From contig CAWHGF010000007.1 of NCBI GenBank assembly GCA_963828825.1, positions 62,001-126,000 on the forward strand: a DNA stretch of 64,000 nt, in the 5' to 3' direction. Under the pieces are notes generated by a model, which was given only the letters and a program-made list of their open reading frames with translations, was not told where the DNA came from and did not search any database. Both the position numbers and the translations under genes were made by a program. The stretch is from Bog-473 sp963828825 (GTDB lineage Bacteria > Actinomycetota > Acidimicrobiia > Acidimicrobiales > RAAP-2). Shown piece after piece: positions 42,551 to 51,207 of the stretch (positions within the stretch are counted from its first letter, which is position 1; each line of letters starts with the position of its first letter).

Positions 42551-44257
42551 TCAAGAGGCGTGCAACAGCCCGAAGACGATCGAATCGTAGAGGGCCTGCC
42601 AGCTGGCCTCAATAATGTTCTCCGAGACCCCGATGGTGGTCCAGGTCAGTTGCCCGTCCGTCGTGTCCACCAGGACCCGCGTCACGGCTCCCGTGCCCCT
42701 GCCGGTGTCGAGGACGCGCACCCGGTAGTCGGTCAGGTGGATGTGGTCGAGTGGCGGGAACTTGCTCCCGATGGCGGCGCGCAGGGCACCGTCCAGTGCG
42801 TTGACCGGGCCGTTGCCCTCGGCGACGGCGACGACGCGCTCCTGCCCGACGTGCACCTTCACCGTGGCCTCGGTCATGACCCCCGGCGAGGCCTCGGCCC
42901 GGGCGGCCGCGGACCCGTCGGCCTCGTTCCGCTGGTCGTGGTCCGTGATGACGCGGAACGACTCCACCGTGAAGAAGTCGGCCACCCACCCGGTCGCCCG
43001 TCGCAGCAGGAGCTCCAGGGAACCGTCGGCCACCTCGAAGTGGTACCCCTCGTGCTCCAGGCGTTTGAGCTCGTCGAGCACCCGGCCGATGACCTCGCCG
43101 TCGAGCTCGAGCCCGAGCTCCTCGGCCTTCATGGCGAGCGTCGACCGGCCGGCCATCTCCGAGACGACAACCCGGGTCCCGTTGCCCACCAGGTTGGGCT
43201 CGACATGCTCGTAGAGGTCTGCGCTGCGCGCCACGGCGCTGGCGTGCAGGCCGCCCTTGTGTGCGAAGACCGAGTGGCCGACGTAGGGCTGCTGCGGGTT
43301 GGGCGCGATGTTGACCAGCTCGGCGATGTGGTGCGCCACCGGTGTCAGGCGCTCCAGGCGATCGGCCGGGATGGTGCGGATGTTGAGCTTGAGCGACAGG
43401 TTTGGTATGGCCGCCGACAGGTCCGTGTTGCCCGCCCGCTCGCCGTAGCCATTGATGCACCCCTGCACCTGGGTCGCCCCGGCCTGTACGGCCACCAGCG
43501 AGTTGGCCACCGCGCAGCCGGCGTCGTTGTGGCAGTGGATGCCGAGCTGTGCGCTCGTGCGTTCCCGCACGTCGGCGACCGCCTGCCCCACGTCGTCGGG
43601 CAGCGATCCACCGTTGGTGTCGCACAGCACCAGTGCCTCGGCGCCCGCTTCCTCCGCCGCCGCCAGGACGGACAGCGCGAAGTCGGGGTTGCGCCGGTAG
43701 CCGTCGAAGAAATGCTCCGCATCGAGGAAGACCCGCAGGTCGTGCTCGCGCAGGAACCGCACCGAGTCGGCCACCATGGCCACCGCCTCGTCGAGGGAGG
43801 TGCGCAGGGCCTCGGCGACGTGGCGGTCCCACGACTTGGCCACGATGCAGGCAATCGGTGCGCCGGCCTCCACGAGATTGGCCAGAACGCCGTCGGTCTC
43901 CGGCTTCACACCGGCCCGCCGAGTGGAGCCGAACGCCACCAGCGTGGCGCTGGTCAGAGTCAGCTCCTTGTTGGCCCACGCGAAGAACTCGACGTCCTTG
44001 GGATTCGCGCCGGGCCAGCCACCCTCGATGAAGGTGACCCCGAGGTGGTCGAGCTGCTCGGCCACCCGCAGCTTGTCGTCGACCGTGAGCGAGAGGCCCT
44101 CCTGCTGACTGCCGTCCCGCAGAATCGTGTCGAAGATGTCGACGGCCTCGGGCAGCTCGGGGACGGCGAAGTCGTGGGCATGGGAGCTGTGGCCGTGCGC
44201 GTGGGTGTGCCGTACCTCGTCGTGGCTGTGGGCGTCGCCCGCGGCGTCAGTCGACAT
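42551..44257 (-). CDS. cimA: Citramalate synthase / 2-isopropylmalate synthase-family (CimA type)
   Basis: 568 residues from ATG 44257. The TIM-barrel has the DTILRDGSQQEG start, metal ligands in GIHCHNDAGCAVANS, and VQGCINGYGERAGNTDL; the C-terminal LeuA-type regulatory domain begins near residue 430 (TVKVHVGQERVV). The sequence pattern FIEGGWPGANPKDVEFF is typical of citramalate synthase, which condenses pyruvate and acetyl-CoA for isoleucine synthesis by a threonine-independent route. The first 30 residues are His-rich (HSHDEVRHTHAHGHSSHAHD), unusual for the family. It overlaps ilvE by 11 bp in the leuB-ilvE-cimA operon. Confidence 0.9.
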   Translation of the reverse strand: MSTDAAGDAHSHDEVRHTHAHGHSSHAHDFAVPELPEAVDIFDTILRDGSQQEGLSLTVDDKLRVAEQLDHLGVTFIEGGWPGANPKDVEFFAWANKELTLTSATLVAFGSTRRAGVKPETDGVLANLVEAGAPIACIVAKSWDRHVAEALRTSLDEAVAMVADSVRFLREHDLRVFLDAEHFFDGYRRNPDFALSVLAAAEEAGAEALVLCDTNGGSLPDDVGQAVADVRERTSAQLGIHCHNDAGCAVANSLVAVQAGATQVQGCINGYGERAGNTDLSAAIPNLSLKLNIRTIPADRLERLTPVAHHIAELVNIAPNPQQPYVGHSVFAHKGGLHASAVARSADLYEHVEPNLVGNGTRVVVSEMAGRSTLAMKAEELGLELDGEVIGRVLDELKRLEHEGYHFEVADGSLELLLRRATGWVADFFTVESFRVITDHDQRNEADGSAAARAEASPGVMTEATVKVHVGQERVVAVAEGNGPVNALDGALRAAIGSKFPPLDHIHLTDYRVRVLDTGRGTGAVTRVLVDTTDGQLTWTTIGVSENIIEASWQALYDSIVFGLLHAS

Positions 44258-45176
44258 GGTCCAGCCATTCCTTGTACTGGTCCACCTCACCACGGACCGT
44301 GGCGAAGTAGGTCTGCTGGATCTCCTTGGTGATCCGGCCCGGGTGGCCGGGCCCGACGGGGCGGTCGTCGACGGCGCGGATCGGCACCACCTCGGCGGCG
44401 GTGCCGGTGAGGAAGGCCTCGTCCGCCAGGTAGAGGTCGGTGCGGATGATGGGCTCGTGGCGGACCTCGTAGCCGAGGTCGCGCGCGATCGTCTCGACGG
44501 AGTCCTGCGTGATGCCCGCCAGCGCGCCGGCATCAGACGTCGGCGGCGTGCTGATGACGCCGTCGCGCACGACGAAGATGTTCTCACCGGTGCACTCGCT
44601 GATGTTGCCATTGGGGGCGAGGAGGATGGCCTCGTCGTAGCCCGCGTTGATCGCCTCGACCTTGGCCAGGGAGGAGTTGGCGTACATGCCGGTGCCCTTG
44701 GCCGCCGTGGGCACCGCGTTGGGGTCGTGGCGCCTCCATGAGCTGATCTTGCACGACACGCCGTTGGCGATGCCCTCGTCGCCCAGGTAGGTGCCCCAGG
44801 GCCAGGCAGCCACCGAGACGTTGACCGGGCAGGGCAGGGGATTGAGGCCCATCTCGCCGTACCCGAGGTAGATGAGGGGGCGGATGTAGCAGCCGTCATT
44901 GAGGCCGTTGGCGCGCACGACCAGCCGCGTCGCCTCAATGATCTGCTCGACGGTGTACGGCACGTCGATGAGGAAGATCCTGGCTGAGGCGAACAGGCGC
45001 CGGATGTGGTCACCGAGCCGGAACACGGCGACGCCGCGGCTGGTGGGGTAGGCCCGGATGCCCTCGAAGACGCCGGAGCCGTAGTGCATGGTGTGCGTCA
45101 GGACGTGCACGGTGGCGTCGGCCCAGTCGACGAGCTCGCCATCCATCCAGATCTTCTCGGTCGTGGTGATCGGCAT
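44247..45176 (-). CDS. ilvE: Branched-chain amino acid aminotransferase
   Basis: 309 residues from ATG 45176. Fold-type IV PLP enzyme: HYGSGVFEGIRAYPT, the PLP lysine in ANSSLAKVEAINAGYDEAILL, and NISECTGENIFVVRDG. It transaminates the keto acids of leucine, isoleucine and valine. It is 5 bp from leuB and overlaps cimA by 11 bp, so the three are one operon. Confidence 0.95.
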   Translation of the reverse strand: MPITTTEKIWMDGELVDWADATVHVLTHTMHYGSGVFEGIRAYPTSRGVAVFRLGDHIRRLFASARIFLIDVPYTVEQIIEATRLVVRANGLNDGCYIRPLIYLGYGEMGLNPLPCPVNVSVAAWPWGTYLGDEGIANGVSCKISSWRRHDPNAVPTAAKGTGMYANSSLAKVEAINAGYDEAILLAPNGNISECTGENIFVVRDGVISTPPTSDAGALAGITQDSVETIARDLGYEVRHEPIIRTDLYLADEAFLTGTAAEVVPIRAVDDRPVGPGHPGRITKEIQQTYFATVRGEVDQYKEWLDHVD

Positions 45177-45181
45177 GACGG

Positions 45182-46234
45182 CTACAGCCTTTCTGCGATG
45201 GCGTCGCCCACGGCAGTGGTGGAGAGCGCTTCGGTAGAGGAGGACGGCGTTGACATGGAATCGGCCTGGGCGCTGAGCGCCTTGAGAATGCGCCCGGCGG
45301 CGTCGGCCTCTCCGAGGTGCTCGAGCATGAGGGCGGCCGAATGGATGGCGGCCAGCGGGTTGGCGATGCCCTTGCCCGCGATGTCGTGGGCGGCCCCGTG
45401 CACCGGCTCGAAGAGGGAGGGTCCGGTGCGCGCCGGATTGAGGTTGGCCGAGGCGGCGAAGCCGATGCCGCCGGCGACCGCTCCGGCGAGGTCGGTGAGG
45501 ATGTCGCCGAAGAGGTTGTCGGTGACGATCACGTCGTAGCGCTTCGGCTGCTCCACCATGTAGATGCACGCGGCATCGACGTGGTTGTAGTCCCACTCGA
45601 CCTCGGGGTACTCGCTGGCCACCTCGGTGACGGTGCGGTTCCACAGATCGCCGGCGAAGGTCAGGACATTCGTCTTGTGCACGAGGGTGAGGCGGTTGCT
45701 GCGCCGGGCGGCCAGCTCGAAGGCGAAGCGCACGCAGCGCTCCGCACCCATGCGGGTGTTCACGGAGCCCTGGGTGGCCACCTCGTACGGGGTCCCCTTG
45801 CGCAGGAACCCACCTTCGCCGGCGTAGATCCCTTCGGTGTTCTCCCGCACCACGGCGAAGTTCGCGCCCTCGGCGATCGACCCGGGCACCCCGCTGAACG
45901 GGCGCAGGTTGACATAGAGATCGAGCTCGAATCGGATCCTGAGCAGGAGTCCCCGTTCCAGGGTGCCGGGCGGGACGGTGGTGTCGCCGACGGGCGGGCC
46001 GACGGCGCCGAGAAGGATGGCGTCGTAGCCACGGAGCTCCTCCAGCGTCTCGTCCGAGAGGACGGTGCCGTCGCGCTGGTAGCGGGCGGCCCCGAGGTCA
46101 AAGTCGGTGGTGTCGAGATCGACCCCGGACGCCGCGACGACCTTGAGCGCCTCGGCGCAGACCTCCGGCCCGATGCCGTCACCGCCGATGACGGCCACCC
46201 GATGCCTGCCGCCGCTGTTCACTCCTTTGGTCAT
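45182..46234 (-). CDS. leuB: 3-isopropylmalate dehydrogenase
   Basis: 350 residues from ATG 46234. Iso-citrate/isopropylmalate dehydrogenase family: VAVIGGDGIGPEV, substrate-binding LRPF and RENTEGIYAG, VHKTNVL, DNLFGDILTDLAG and the NAD-binding EPVHGAAHDIAGKGIANP. It oxidises 3-isopropylmalate in leucine synthesis. AGGAG abuts the ATG. A 12-codon leader and attenuator lie upstream (46316-46446), so the whole leuB-ilvE-cimA operon is probably controlled by attenuation. Confidence 0.95.
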   Translation of the reverse strand: MTKGVNSGGRHRVAVIGGDGIGPEVCAEALKVVAASGVDLDTTDFDLGAARYQRDGTVLSDETLEELRGYDAILLGAVGPPVGDTTVPPGTLERGLLLRIRFELDLYVNLRPFSGVPGSIAEGANFAVVRENTEGIYAGEGGFLRKGTPYEVATQGSVNTRMGAERCVRFAFELAARRSNRLTLVHKTNVLTFAGDLWNRTVTEVASEYPEVEWDYNHVDAACIYMVEQPKRYDVIVTDNLFGDILTDLAGAVAGGIGFAASANLNPARTGPSLFEPVHGAAHDIAGKGIANPLAAIHSAALMLEHLGEADAAGRILKALSAQADSMSTPSSSTEALSTTAVGDAIAERL

Positions 46235-46315
46235 CTCCTGTGCTCGCTCTTCTCGCTGTGCTCTGGTGTGTGTGCGTGCCGCGGTGGCCCTCGCACCGCC
46301 GAAGCTGCCGGGAAT

Positions 46316-46343
46316 TGAAAAACCGCCCACGCAGTGGACGGTT
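46316..46343 (-). terminator. Attenuator terminator of the leuB operon
   Basis: On the minus strand AACCGTCCAC-TGC-GTGGGCGGTT forms a 10-bp stem (one G-U) with a three-base loop, followed by a T-rich run. It lies 26 bp after the leader peptide stop and 80 bp before leuB, so it is an attenuator and not an end-of-operon terminator. Confidence 0.85.
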
Positions 46344-46347
46344 CGAC

Positions 46348-46370
46348 GGCGCGCGGGGAGGGTGCGCGCC
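46348..46370 (-). promoter_or_regulatory. Leader hairpin 1 of the leuB operon
   Basis: Perfect 7-bp inverted repeat GGCGCGC / GCGCGCC with a 9-base loop, beginning at the leader peptide stop codon and just preceding the attenuator stem. The equivalent hairpin exists before leuA. Confidence 0.6.
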
Positions 46371-46408
46371 TAGTGAATAATGCCTACAAAGTGGTCAGAG
46401 AGGCGCAT
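46370..46408 (-). CDS. leuB-operon leader peptide
   Basis: ATG 46408 to TAG at 46370 encodes MRLSDHFVGIIH. Four of twelve codons are for branched-chain residues (Leu, Val, Ile, Ile), with the two Ile codons next to the stop. Its position between a promoter and an attenuator hairpin supports a regulatory leader. The composition is less extreme than in the leuA leader, so this is more tentative. Confidence 0.65.
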   Translation of the reverse strand: MRLSDHFVGIIH

Positions 46409-46417
46409 AACCCCACC

Positions 46418-46446
46418 AGTCTCTCGCAGCCGGGCCCTCCCGTCAA
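46418..46446 (-). promoter_or_regulatory. Promoter of the leuB leader
   Basis: -35 TTGACG (complement of 46441-46446), 17-bp spacer, -10 GAGACT (complement of 46418-46423). The leader ATG is nine bases downstream of the -10, so the transcript is probably leaderless or nearly so. The same -35 and spacing occur at leuA. Confidence 0.6.
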
Positions 46447-46553
46447 CCAAGGGTGCACCGGGCGACCGCCGACCCACGTGGGGCCGATTAGCCTTGGGTC
46501 GCCGGCGCAGTGCACCGCACCGCCCGCAGATCCGCCTCCCGGAGGTACATGCT

Positions 46554-47054
46554 GTGACCAACACTTCCGCCAACCAGACCGAGACGACCAAGCTCACCCA
46601 GGCCACCTACGACCGCCTGGTGGCCGAGCTCGAGGACCTGACCACCCGGGGCCGGGTCGAGATCGCCCAGGCCATTGAGTCGGCCCGGGCGCTGGGCGAC
46701 CTGAGCGAGAACGGCGACTACCACGCAGCGAAGGACGCCCAGGGCAAGATGGAGTCACGCGTGCGCCAGCTGCAGGCGATGCTCAAGGAAGTCGAAATCG
46801 TCGACGAGGCCGGTTCGAGCGACGGGTCGGTCTCGCTGGGCAGCACGGTGACCCTCCGCTACGAGGGCGACGACGAGGACGACACCCAGCGCTTCTTCGT
46901 GGGCTCCATTGAGGAGCGCCAGGGCGACCTGCCCGTGATCTCGCCCAGTTCGCCGCTGGGCCAGGTGTTGATCGGGCGGGGCTCCGGCGACGCCGTCGAG
47001 TACCAGGCGCCGGGCGGCAGACTCAAGGTCCACATCACGGCCGTCAACCGCTGA
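46554..47054 (+). CDS. greA: Transcription elongation factor GreA
   Basis: 166 residues from GTG 46554, with GGAGG eight bases upstream. The N-terminal coiled coil includes LTQATYDRLVAELEDL and the acidic tip GDLSENGDYHAAKDAQG; the C-terminal FKBP-like domain ends ISPSSPLGQVLIGRGSGDAVEYQAPGG. GreA stimulates transcript cleavage by stalled RNA polymerase. Its stop overlaps the leuC ATG (TGATG), an unusual pairing with leucine genes. Confidence 0.95.
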   Translation: MTNTSANQTETTKLTQATYDRLVAELEDLTTRGRVEIAQAIESARALGDLSENGDYHAAKDAQGKMESRVRQLQAMLKEVEIVDEAGSSDGSVSLGSTVTLRYEGDDEDDTQRFFVGSIEERQGDLPVISPSSPLGQVLIGRGSGDAVEYQAPGGRLKVHITAVNR

Positions 47055-48457
47055 TGGCACCCCGTACGCTCACCGAGAAGATCTGGGACGCCCACGTCGT
47101 CCACACGGCCGAGGGTGAGCCCGACCTCGTCTTCATCGACCTCCACCTGCTCCATGAGGTGACCTCGCCCCAGGCCTTCGACGGGCTGCGCATGGCCGGC
47201 CGGACGGTACGGCGACCCGACCTGACCGTGGCGACGGCCGACCACAACGTCCCCACCACCGACATCGACAAACCGGTGGCCGACCCGATCTCGGCCCAGC
47301 AGTTGAAGGTCCTCGACGACAACACGGCCGAATTCGGCATCACCTGCTACCCGATGGGGCACATCAATCAGGGCATCGTCCACATCATCGGGCCCGAGCA
47401 GGGCTGGACGCAGCCGGGCATGACGATCGTCTGCGGCGACAGCCACACCTCCACACACGGGGCCTTCGGCGCGCTCGCCTTCGGCATCGGCACCAGCGAG
47501 GTGGAGCACGTGCTGGCCACCCAGACGCTGCCGCAGGTGCGCCCCAAGACGATGGCCGTCACGGTCGAGGGAGACCTCGCACCGGGCGTGGCGGCGAAGG
47601 ATGTGGCGCTGGCGATCATCGGCACCATCGGCACCGGTGGCGGCATCGGCCACGTCATCGAGTACCGGGGGTCGGCCATCCGCAGCTTGTCCATGGAGGG
47701 CAGGATGACGCTGTGCAACATGTCGATCGAAGGTGGCGCGCGGGCTGGTCTCGTGGCACCCGACGAGACGACGTTCGCCTACGTGAAGGATCGCGACCGC
47801 GCCCCGCGGGGTGAGGCCTGGGACGACGCGGTGGCGTACTGGCGGACCCTGCCCACCGACGAGGGCGCGACCTTCGACAAGGAGGTCGTGCTCGACGCGG
47901 CAGTGATCACCCCGCACGTCACCTGGGGCACCAACCCGGCACAGGTGGCGCCGATCGCGGGCAACGTGCCCGACCCCGACGCCATGTCCGACCCGGGTGA
48001 CCGCGAGTCCGCAAACCGGGCCCTGGCCTACATGGGGCTCCGGGCTGGGACGCCCATGCGCGAGATCAGTGTCGACACCGTGTTCCTGGGCAGCTGTACG
48101 AACTCGCGCATCGAGGACTTCCGGGCCGCCGCCGCAGTACTGGAAGGCCGCACCGTGCACAAGGGTCTGCGGGCGCTGGCCGTGCCCGGGTCGCACCGGG
48201 TGAAAGCTCAGGCGGAGGCGGAGGGGCTCGACAAGGTCTTCATGACCGCCGGCTTCGAGTGGCGCGAGCCGGGCTGCTCCATGTGCCTCGCCATGAACCC
48301 CGACAAGCTGGCCGTCGGTGAGCGCTGCGCCTCGACCTCGAACCGCAACTTCGAGGGTCGCCAGGGGCGCGGCGGTCGCACCCACCTCGTCTCCCCCGCC
48401 GTCGCCGCCGCCACGGCTGTCGCGGGGGCGTTCGCCACACCGGAGGACCTGCGCTGA
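47054..48457 (+). CDS. leuC: 3-isopropylmalate dehydratase large subunit
   Basis: 467 residues. The [4Fe-4S] ligands are C348 (LGSCTNSR), C408 and C411 (GCSMCLAMNPD); active-site blocks VCGDSHTSTHGAFGALAFG and CNMSIEGGARAGLVAPDE are intact. It isomerises 2- to 3-isopropylmalate with LeuD. It overlaps greA and leuD by one base or a few (TGATG in both), giving a greA-leuC-leuD operon. Confidence 0.97.
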   Translation: MAPRTLTEKIWDAHVVHTAEGEPDLVFIDLHLLHEVTSPQAFDGLRMAGRTVRRPDLTVATADHNVPTTDIDKPVADPISAQQLKVLDDNTAEFGITCYPMGHINQGIVHIIGPEQGWTQPGMTIVCGDSHTSTHGAFGALAFGIGTSEVEHVLATQTLPQVRPKTMAVTVEGDLAPGVAAKDVALAIIGTIGTGGGIGHVIEYRGSAIRSLSMEGRMTLCNMSIEGGARAGLVAPDETTFAYVKDRDRAPRGEAWDDAVAYWRTLPTDEGATFDKEVVLDAAVITPHVTWGTNPAQVAPIAGNVPDPDAMSDPGDRESANRALAYMGLRAGTPMREISVDTVFLGSCTNSRIEDFRAAAAVLEGRTVHKGLRALAVPGSHRVKAQAEAEGLDKVFMTAGFEWREPGCSMCLAMNPDKLAVGERCASTSNRNFEGRQGRGGRTHLVSPAVAAATAVAGAFATPEDLR

Positions 48458-49047
48458 TGGATCCCATCGTCGTCGTGACCGGACGCGCCGTGCCCCTCGA
48501 CCGCACGGACGTCGACACCGACCAGATCATCCCCTCGGACTGGCTCAAGCGGGTGGAGCGGACCGGCTTCGGCGCCGGCCTCTTCTCCGAATGGCGCGAC
48601 GACCGGAACTTCGTGCTCAACAAACCCGAGTTCGCCGGGGCCACTATTTTGGTCGCGGGGCACAACTTCGGCACGGGGTCCTCCCGCGAGCACGCCGTCT
48701 GGGCCCTGACGGACTTCGGTTTCCAGGCGGTCGTCTCGTCGCGCTTCGCCGACATCTTCCGCAACAACTCCACCAAGCAAGGCCTTCTCCCGGTCCAAGT
48801 CACCGAGGACCTTGACCGCGCCCTGCTCGACGCGGTGACACGGGACCCGACGCTCGAGCTCACCATCGACGTGGCCCGGGGCACGATCGAGGCGCCGGCG
48901 GCCGGGTTGGCCGGCACCTTCCCGCTCGACGAGTTCACCCGCGAGCGCCTGCTCAACGGGTGGGACGACATCGGCCTCTCCCTGCGCCACGCGGACAAGA
49001 TCACCGATTTCGAACGCGGGCGGCCCGCCTTCCTGCCTTCGGCCTGA
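48457..49047 (+). CDS. leuD: 3-isopropylmalate dehydratase small subunit
   Basis: 196 residues. Swivelling domain with DRTDVDTDQIIPSDWLKRVERTGFG and the active-site GHNFGTGSSREHAVWAL, typical of LeuD. It forms a heterodimer with LeuC, whose gene overlaps it. A GNAT gene follows 10 bp downstream and may be in the same transcript. Confidence 0.97.
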   Translation: MDPIVVVTGRAVPLDRTDVDTDQIIPSDWLKRVERTGFGAGLFSEWRDDRNFVLNKPEFAGATILVAGHNFGTGSSREHAVWALTDFGFQAVVSSRFADIFRNNSTKQGLLPVQVTEDLDRALLDAVTRDPTLELTIDVARGTIEAPAAGLAGTFPLDEFTRERLLNGWDDIGLSLRHADKITDFERGRPAFLPSA

Positions 49048-49057
49048 GCGTCCTCCG

Positions 49058-49939
49058 ATGGTGACGTTTCGCCAGATGACGGAGTCCGACGTGCCCGCGG
49101 CCGTCGCGGCCTTCGAGAGCGGGCTGCTCGGCATTGCGGCCGGCCACGGACTCCCGGTGACCGGCAACTCCATTCAGGACGAACGTCGTCGGCAGGACCG
49201 CACCCGCCACTTCCTGGGCACGGACCCGGGCGGGTCGTGGGTGGCCGAGGAGGGCGGGGCCATCGTCGGGATGTCGCAGTCCTTCGTGCGGGAGGACTAC
49301 TGGATGCTGTCGCAGCTGGGGACGGTGCCGGGCCGTCAGGGCCGCGGCGTCGGCCGCGAACTGCTCCGGCTCGCCCTCTCCCACGGCGATCCGCACAGCC
49401 CAGGGACGATCCAGTGCTCCCGTGATCCGAAGGCGATGGCGCTCTACACCGGCTTCGGGTTCTCGCTGCACCCGGTCGTGACAGCCTGGGGCGCCATTCG
49501 CCCCGGCGCGGTTGCGCGACCTACGGAGGTCGTCCGCTACGAGCCGGACCAGGTCGGCGCGCGCGAGCTCGAAGTGGTGACTGCCATCGACCGCAAGGTG
49601 CGCGGTTCGGCACGCACCGTCGACATCGTCGCCATGCTGGCCCAACCCGGGAACCGCCTCCTCCTCCACGCGGACCAGGGCTACGCCGTCGCCAAGGACG
49701 AGCGCATCGTGACGCTCGGCGCCCGTCAGGAGGAGTCGGCCGCCCTGGTGCTGCGGGCCATGTTGGCGGAGGCCCCCGCGGGCGAGACGATCGAGATCAA
49801 CTGGCTGACCTCGGCGCAGCAGTGGGCCGTCCGCGAGGTCGTCGCCGCCGGGATCGAGCTACAGCCCTACGGGCCGGTCATGGTGCGCGGCATGGACGGG
49901 CCGCCCAGCCCCTACATCCCGAGCGGCGGGTTCGGCTGA
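49058..49939 (+). CDS. GNAT-family acetyltransferase, two-domain
   Basis: 293 residues from ATG 49058. The N-terminal GNAT domain has the acetyl-CoA motif QLGTVPGRQGRGVGRELLRLAL and LYTGFGFSLHP; the C-terminal half (from residue 150) looks like a second, degenerate GNAT repeat (IEINWLTSAQQWAVREVVAAGIEL). The substrate is unknown. It is likely co-transcribed with leuCD by position only. Confidence 0.82.
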   Translation: MVTFRQMTESDVPAAVAAFESGLLGIAAGHGLPVTGNSIQDERRRQDRTRHFLGTDPGGSWVAEEGGAIVGMSQSFVREDYWMLSQLGTVPGRQGRGVGRELLRLALSHGDPHSPGTIQCSRDPKAMALYTGFGFSLHPVVTAWGAIRPGAVARPTEVVRYEPDQVGARELEVVTAIDRKVRGSARTVDIVAMLAQPGNRLLLHADQGYAVAKDERIVTLGARQEESAALVLRAMLAEAPAGETIEINWLTSAQQWAVREVVAAGIELQPYGPVMVRGMDGPPSPYIPSGGFG

Positions 49940-50064
49940 GCGTCGACGGCGAACGGGCGCGTCCGACACCCCCAACCCTCAGGCGGGCCCACCGCGTCGT
50001 CCATGCCTTCCCAGTCCTCGCCCTGGCGGTACAGTTCGACGGGCCGCAGGCCATCGGAGATCGG

Positions 50065-50439
50065 CTATCTGAGCAATTTGAGATGGGTGCCGGATCTCGA
50101 CGTCGGGCGCCCGAACAACCGCTGGAAGAATCGCCTCCAAGATGGGCCATGTCGATCGGAGCCGACTTCCGAGCCGTGATCCGAAGCCGAGATTGCCTCC
50201 GTCATCCCATAGGCCAGGGTCGAAATGACGCCGGCGGCGTCCCTGGCGGGTAAACGAAAGGTGCCGGTGCAGACGTCGCCCTGCCAGAGTGAGATGACGA
50301 TGGTCGAATCGACCGGGTGCGTCGAGATCCCCATCCTGCGAACGGACCCGCGGGTGTCGGAGAACCACACACGTTCACCGTACAGATGCCCCTCCACGAG
50401 CACGGTTGGATTATGGCACTTCGATCGCTTTTGGGCCAC
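50065..50439 (-). CDS. Hypothetical protein
   Basis: 124 residues from GTG 50439; ATG at the internal MGISTHPVD is an alternative start. The core ISLWQGDVCTGTFRLPARDA resembles a short beta-rich motif seen in uncharacterised actinobacterial proteins. No membrane segment or catalytic motif is seen. It lies 57 bp downstream of the Clp_N/zinc-ribbon gene on the same strand. Coding nature is moderately supported. Confidence 0.5.
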   Translation of the reverse strand: MAQKRSKCHNPTVLVEGHLYGERVWFSDTRGSVRRMGISTHPVDSTIVISLWQGDVCTGTFRLPARDAAGVISTLAYGMTEAISASDHGSEVGSDRHGPSWRRFFQRLFGRPTSRSGTHLKLLR

Positions 50440-50496
50440 CGGCCAAAGCGACCTCGGATGTGCCCTGTTGGGACGAATTGGGAGACCCTGACGTAT

Positions 50497-51168
50497 CTAG
50501 GTCGGGCCCTCGTTCTTGAACATGTGGAGACTGGTCCCGCACCGAACGCAGTACACGACATCGATCGACATGGGATCCGCGTGTCCGCTGTCGGGGTGCA
50601 CGGTAATCGTGCGAAAATGCGCCACCGCGCTCAGGCTCTCACGGCATCGTGGACAGCACGGCTCCAGCGAAAGCGGAGGGTGTGTCGTTGTGGACCCCGT
50701 TTCATCCGCTCGCCCGCCACGTTGTGGTTCCGGTCCGCCCGACATGAGTTTGACCACTTCCTGACGCACGCGGCCAAGGTCGGCGCCGAGGCCCACCAGC
50801 ACCGTCGCGGCCACGCCCTCGCCCTCCCGCACGAGACCGAGGAGTATGTGCTCGGTGCCGATGTAGCTGTGATTCAGTTGCAGTGCCTCGCGGAGAGACA
50901 ACTCAAGCACTTTCTTGGCCCGCGGTGTGAAAGGAGGAGAACCACTCGGCGCGCCCCCGGCCATCCCGATCGTCTCCTGGACCTTCCCGCGCACGGCCTC
51001 GAGGGAGATCCCGAGCGACTGGAGCGCCTGAGCCCCGACTCCGTTGCCCTCGCGGATCAGCCCGAGAAGGATGTGCTCGGTGCCGATGAAGGAATGATTG
51101 AGGAGGCGGGCTTCCTCCTGCGCGTACGTCAGCACCCTCCGCGCCCGGTCGGTGAAACGTTCGAACAC
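50497..51168 (-). CDS. Stand-alone Clp N-domain protein with C-terminal zinc ribbon
   Basis: 223 residues. Residues 1-145 are the double Clp_N repeat of ClpC (MFERFTDRARRVLTYAQEEARLLNH, FIGTEHILLGLIREGNG, YIGTEHILLGLVREGEG), very close to authentic ClpC. In place of the AAA+ modules a linker leads to a C-terminal zinc-ribbon-like segment with CCPRC and CVRCG about 35 residues apart. It cannot hydrolyse ATP; a role as a substrate or adaptor decoy for ClpC, or a zinc-dependent sensor, is inferred. Confidence 0.85.
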   Translation of the reverse strand: MFERFTDRARRVLTYAQEEARLLNHSFIGTEHILLGLIREGNGVGAQALQSLGISLEAVRGKVQETIGMAGGAPSGSPPFTPRAKKVLELSLREALQLNHSYIGTEHILLGLVREGEGVAATVLVGLGADLGRVRQEVVKLMSGGPEPQRGGRADETGSTTTHPPLSLEPCCPRCRESLSAVAHFRTITVHPDSGHADPMSIDVVYCVRCGTSLHMFKNEGPT

Positions 51169-51207
51169 TTCTCCAAGGGTACCGCTCGGGCGGTACGGGT
51201 GTCGCCG

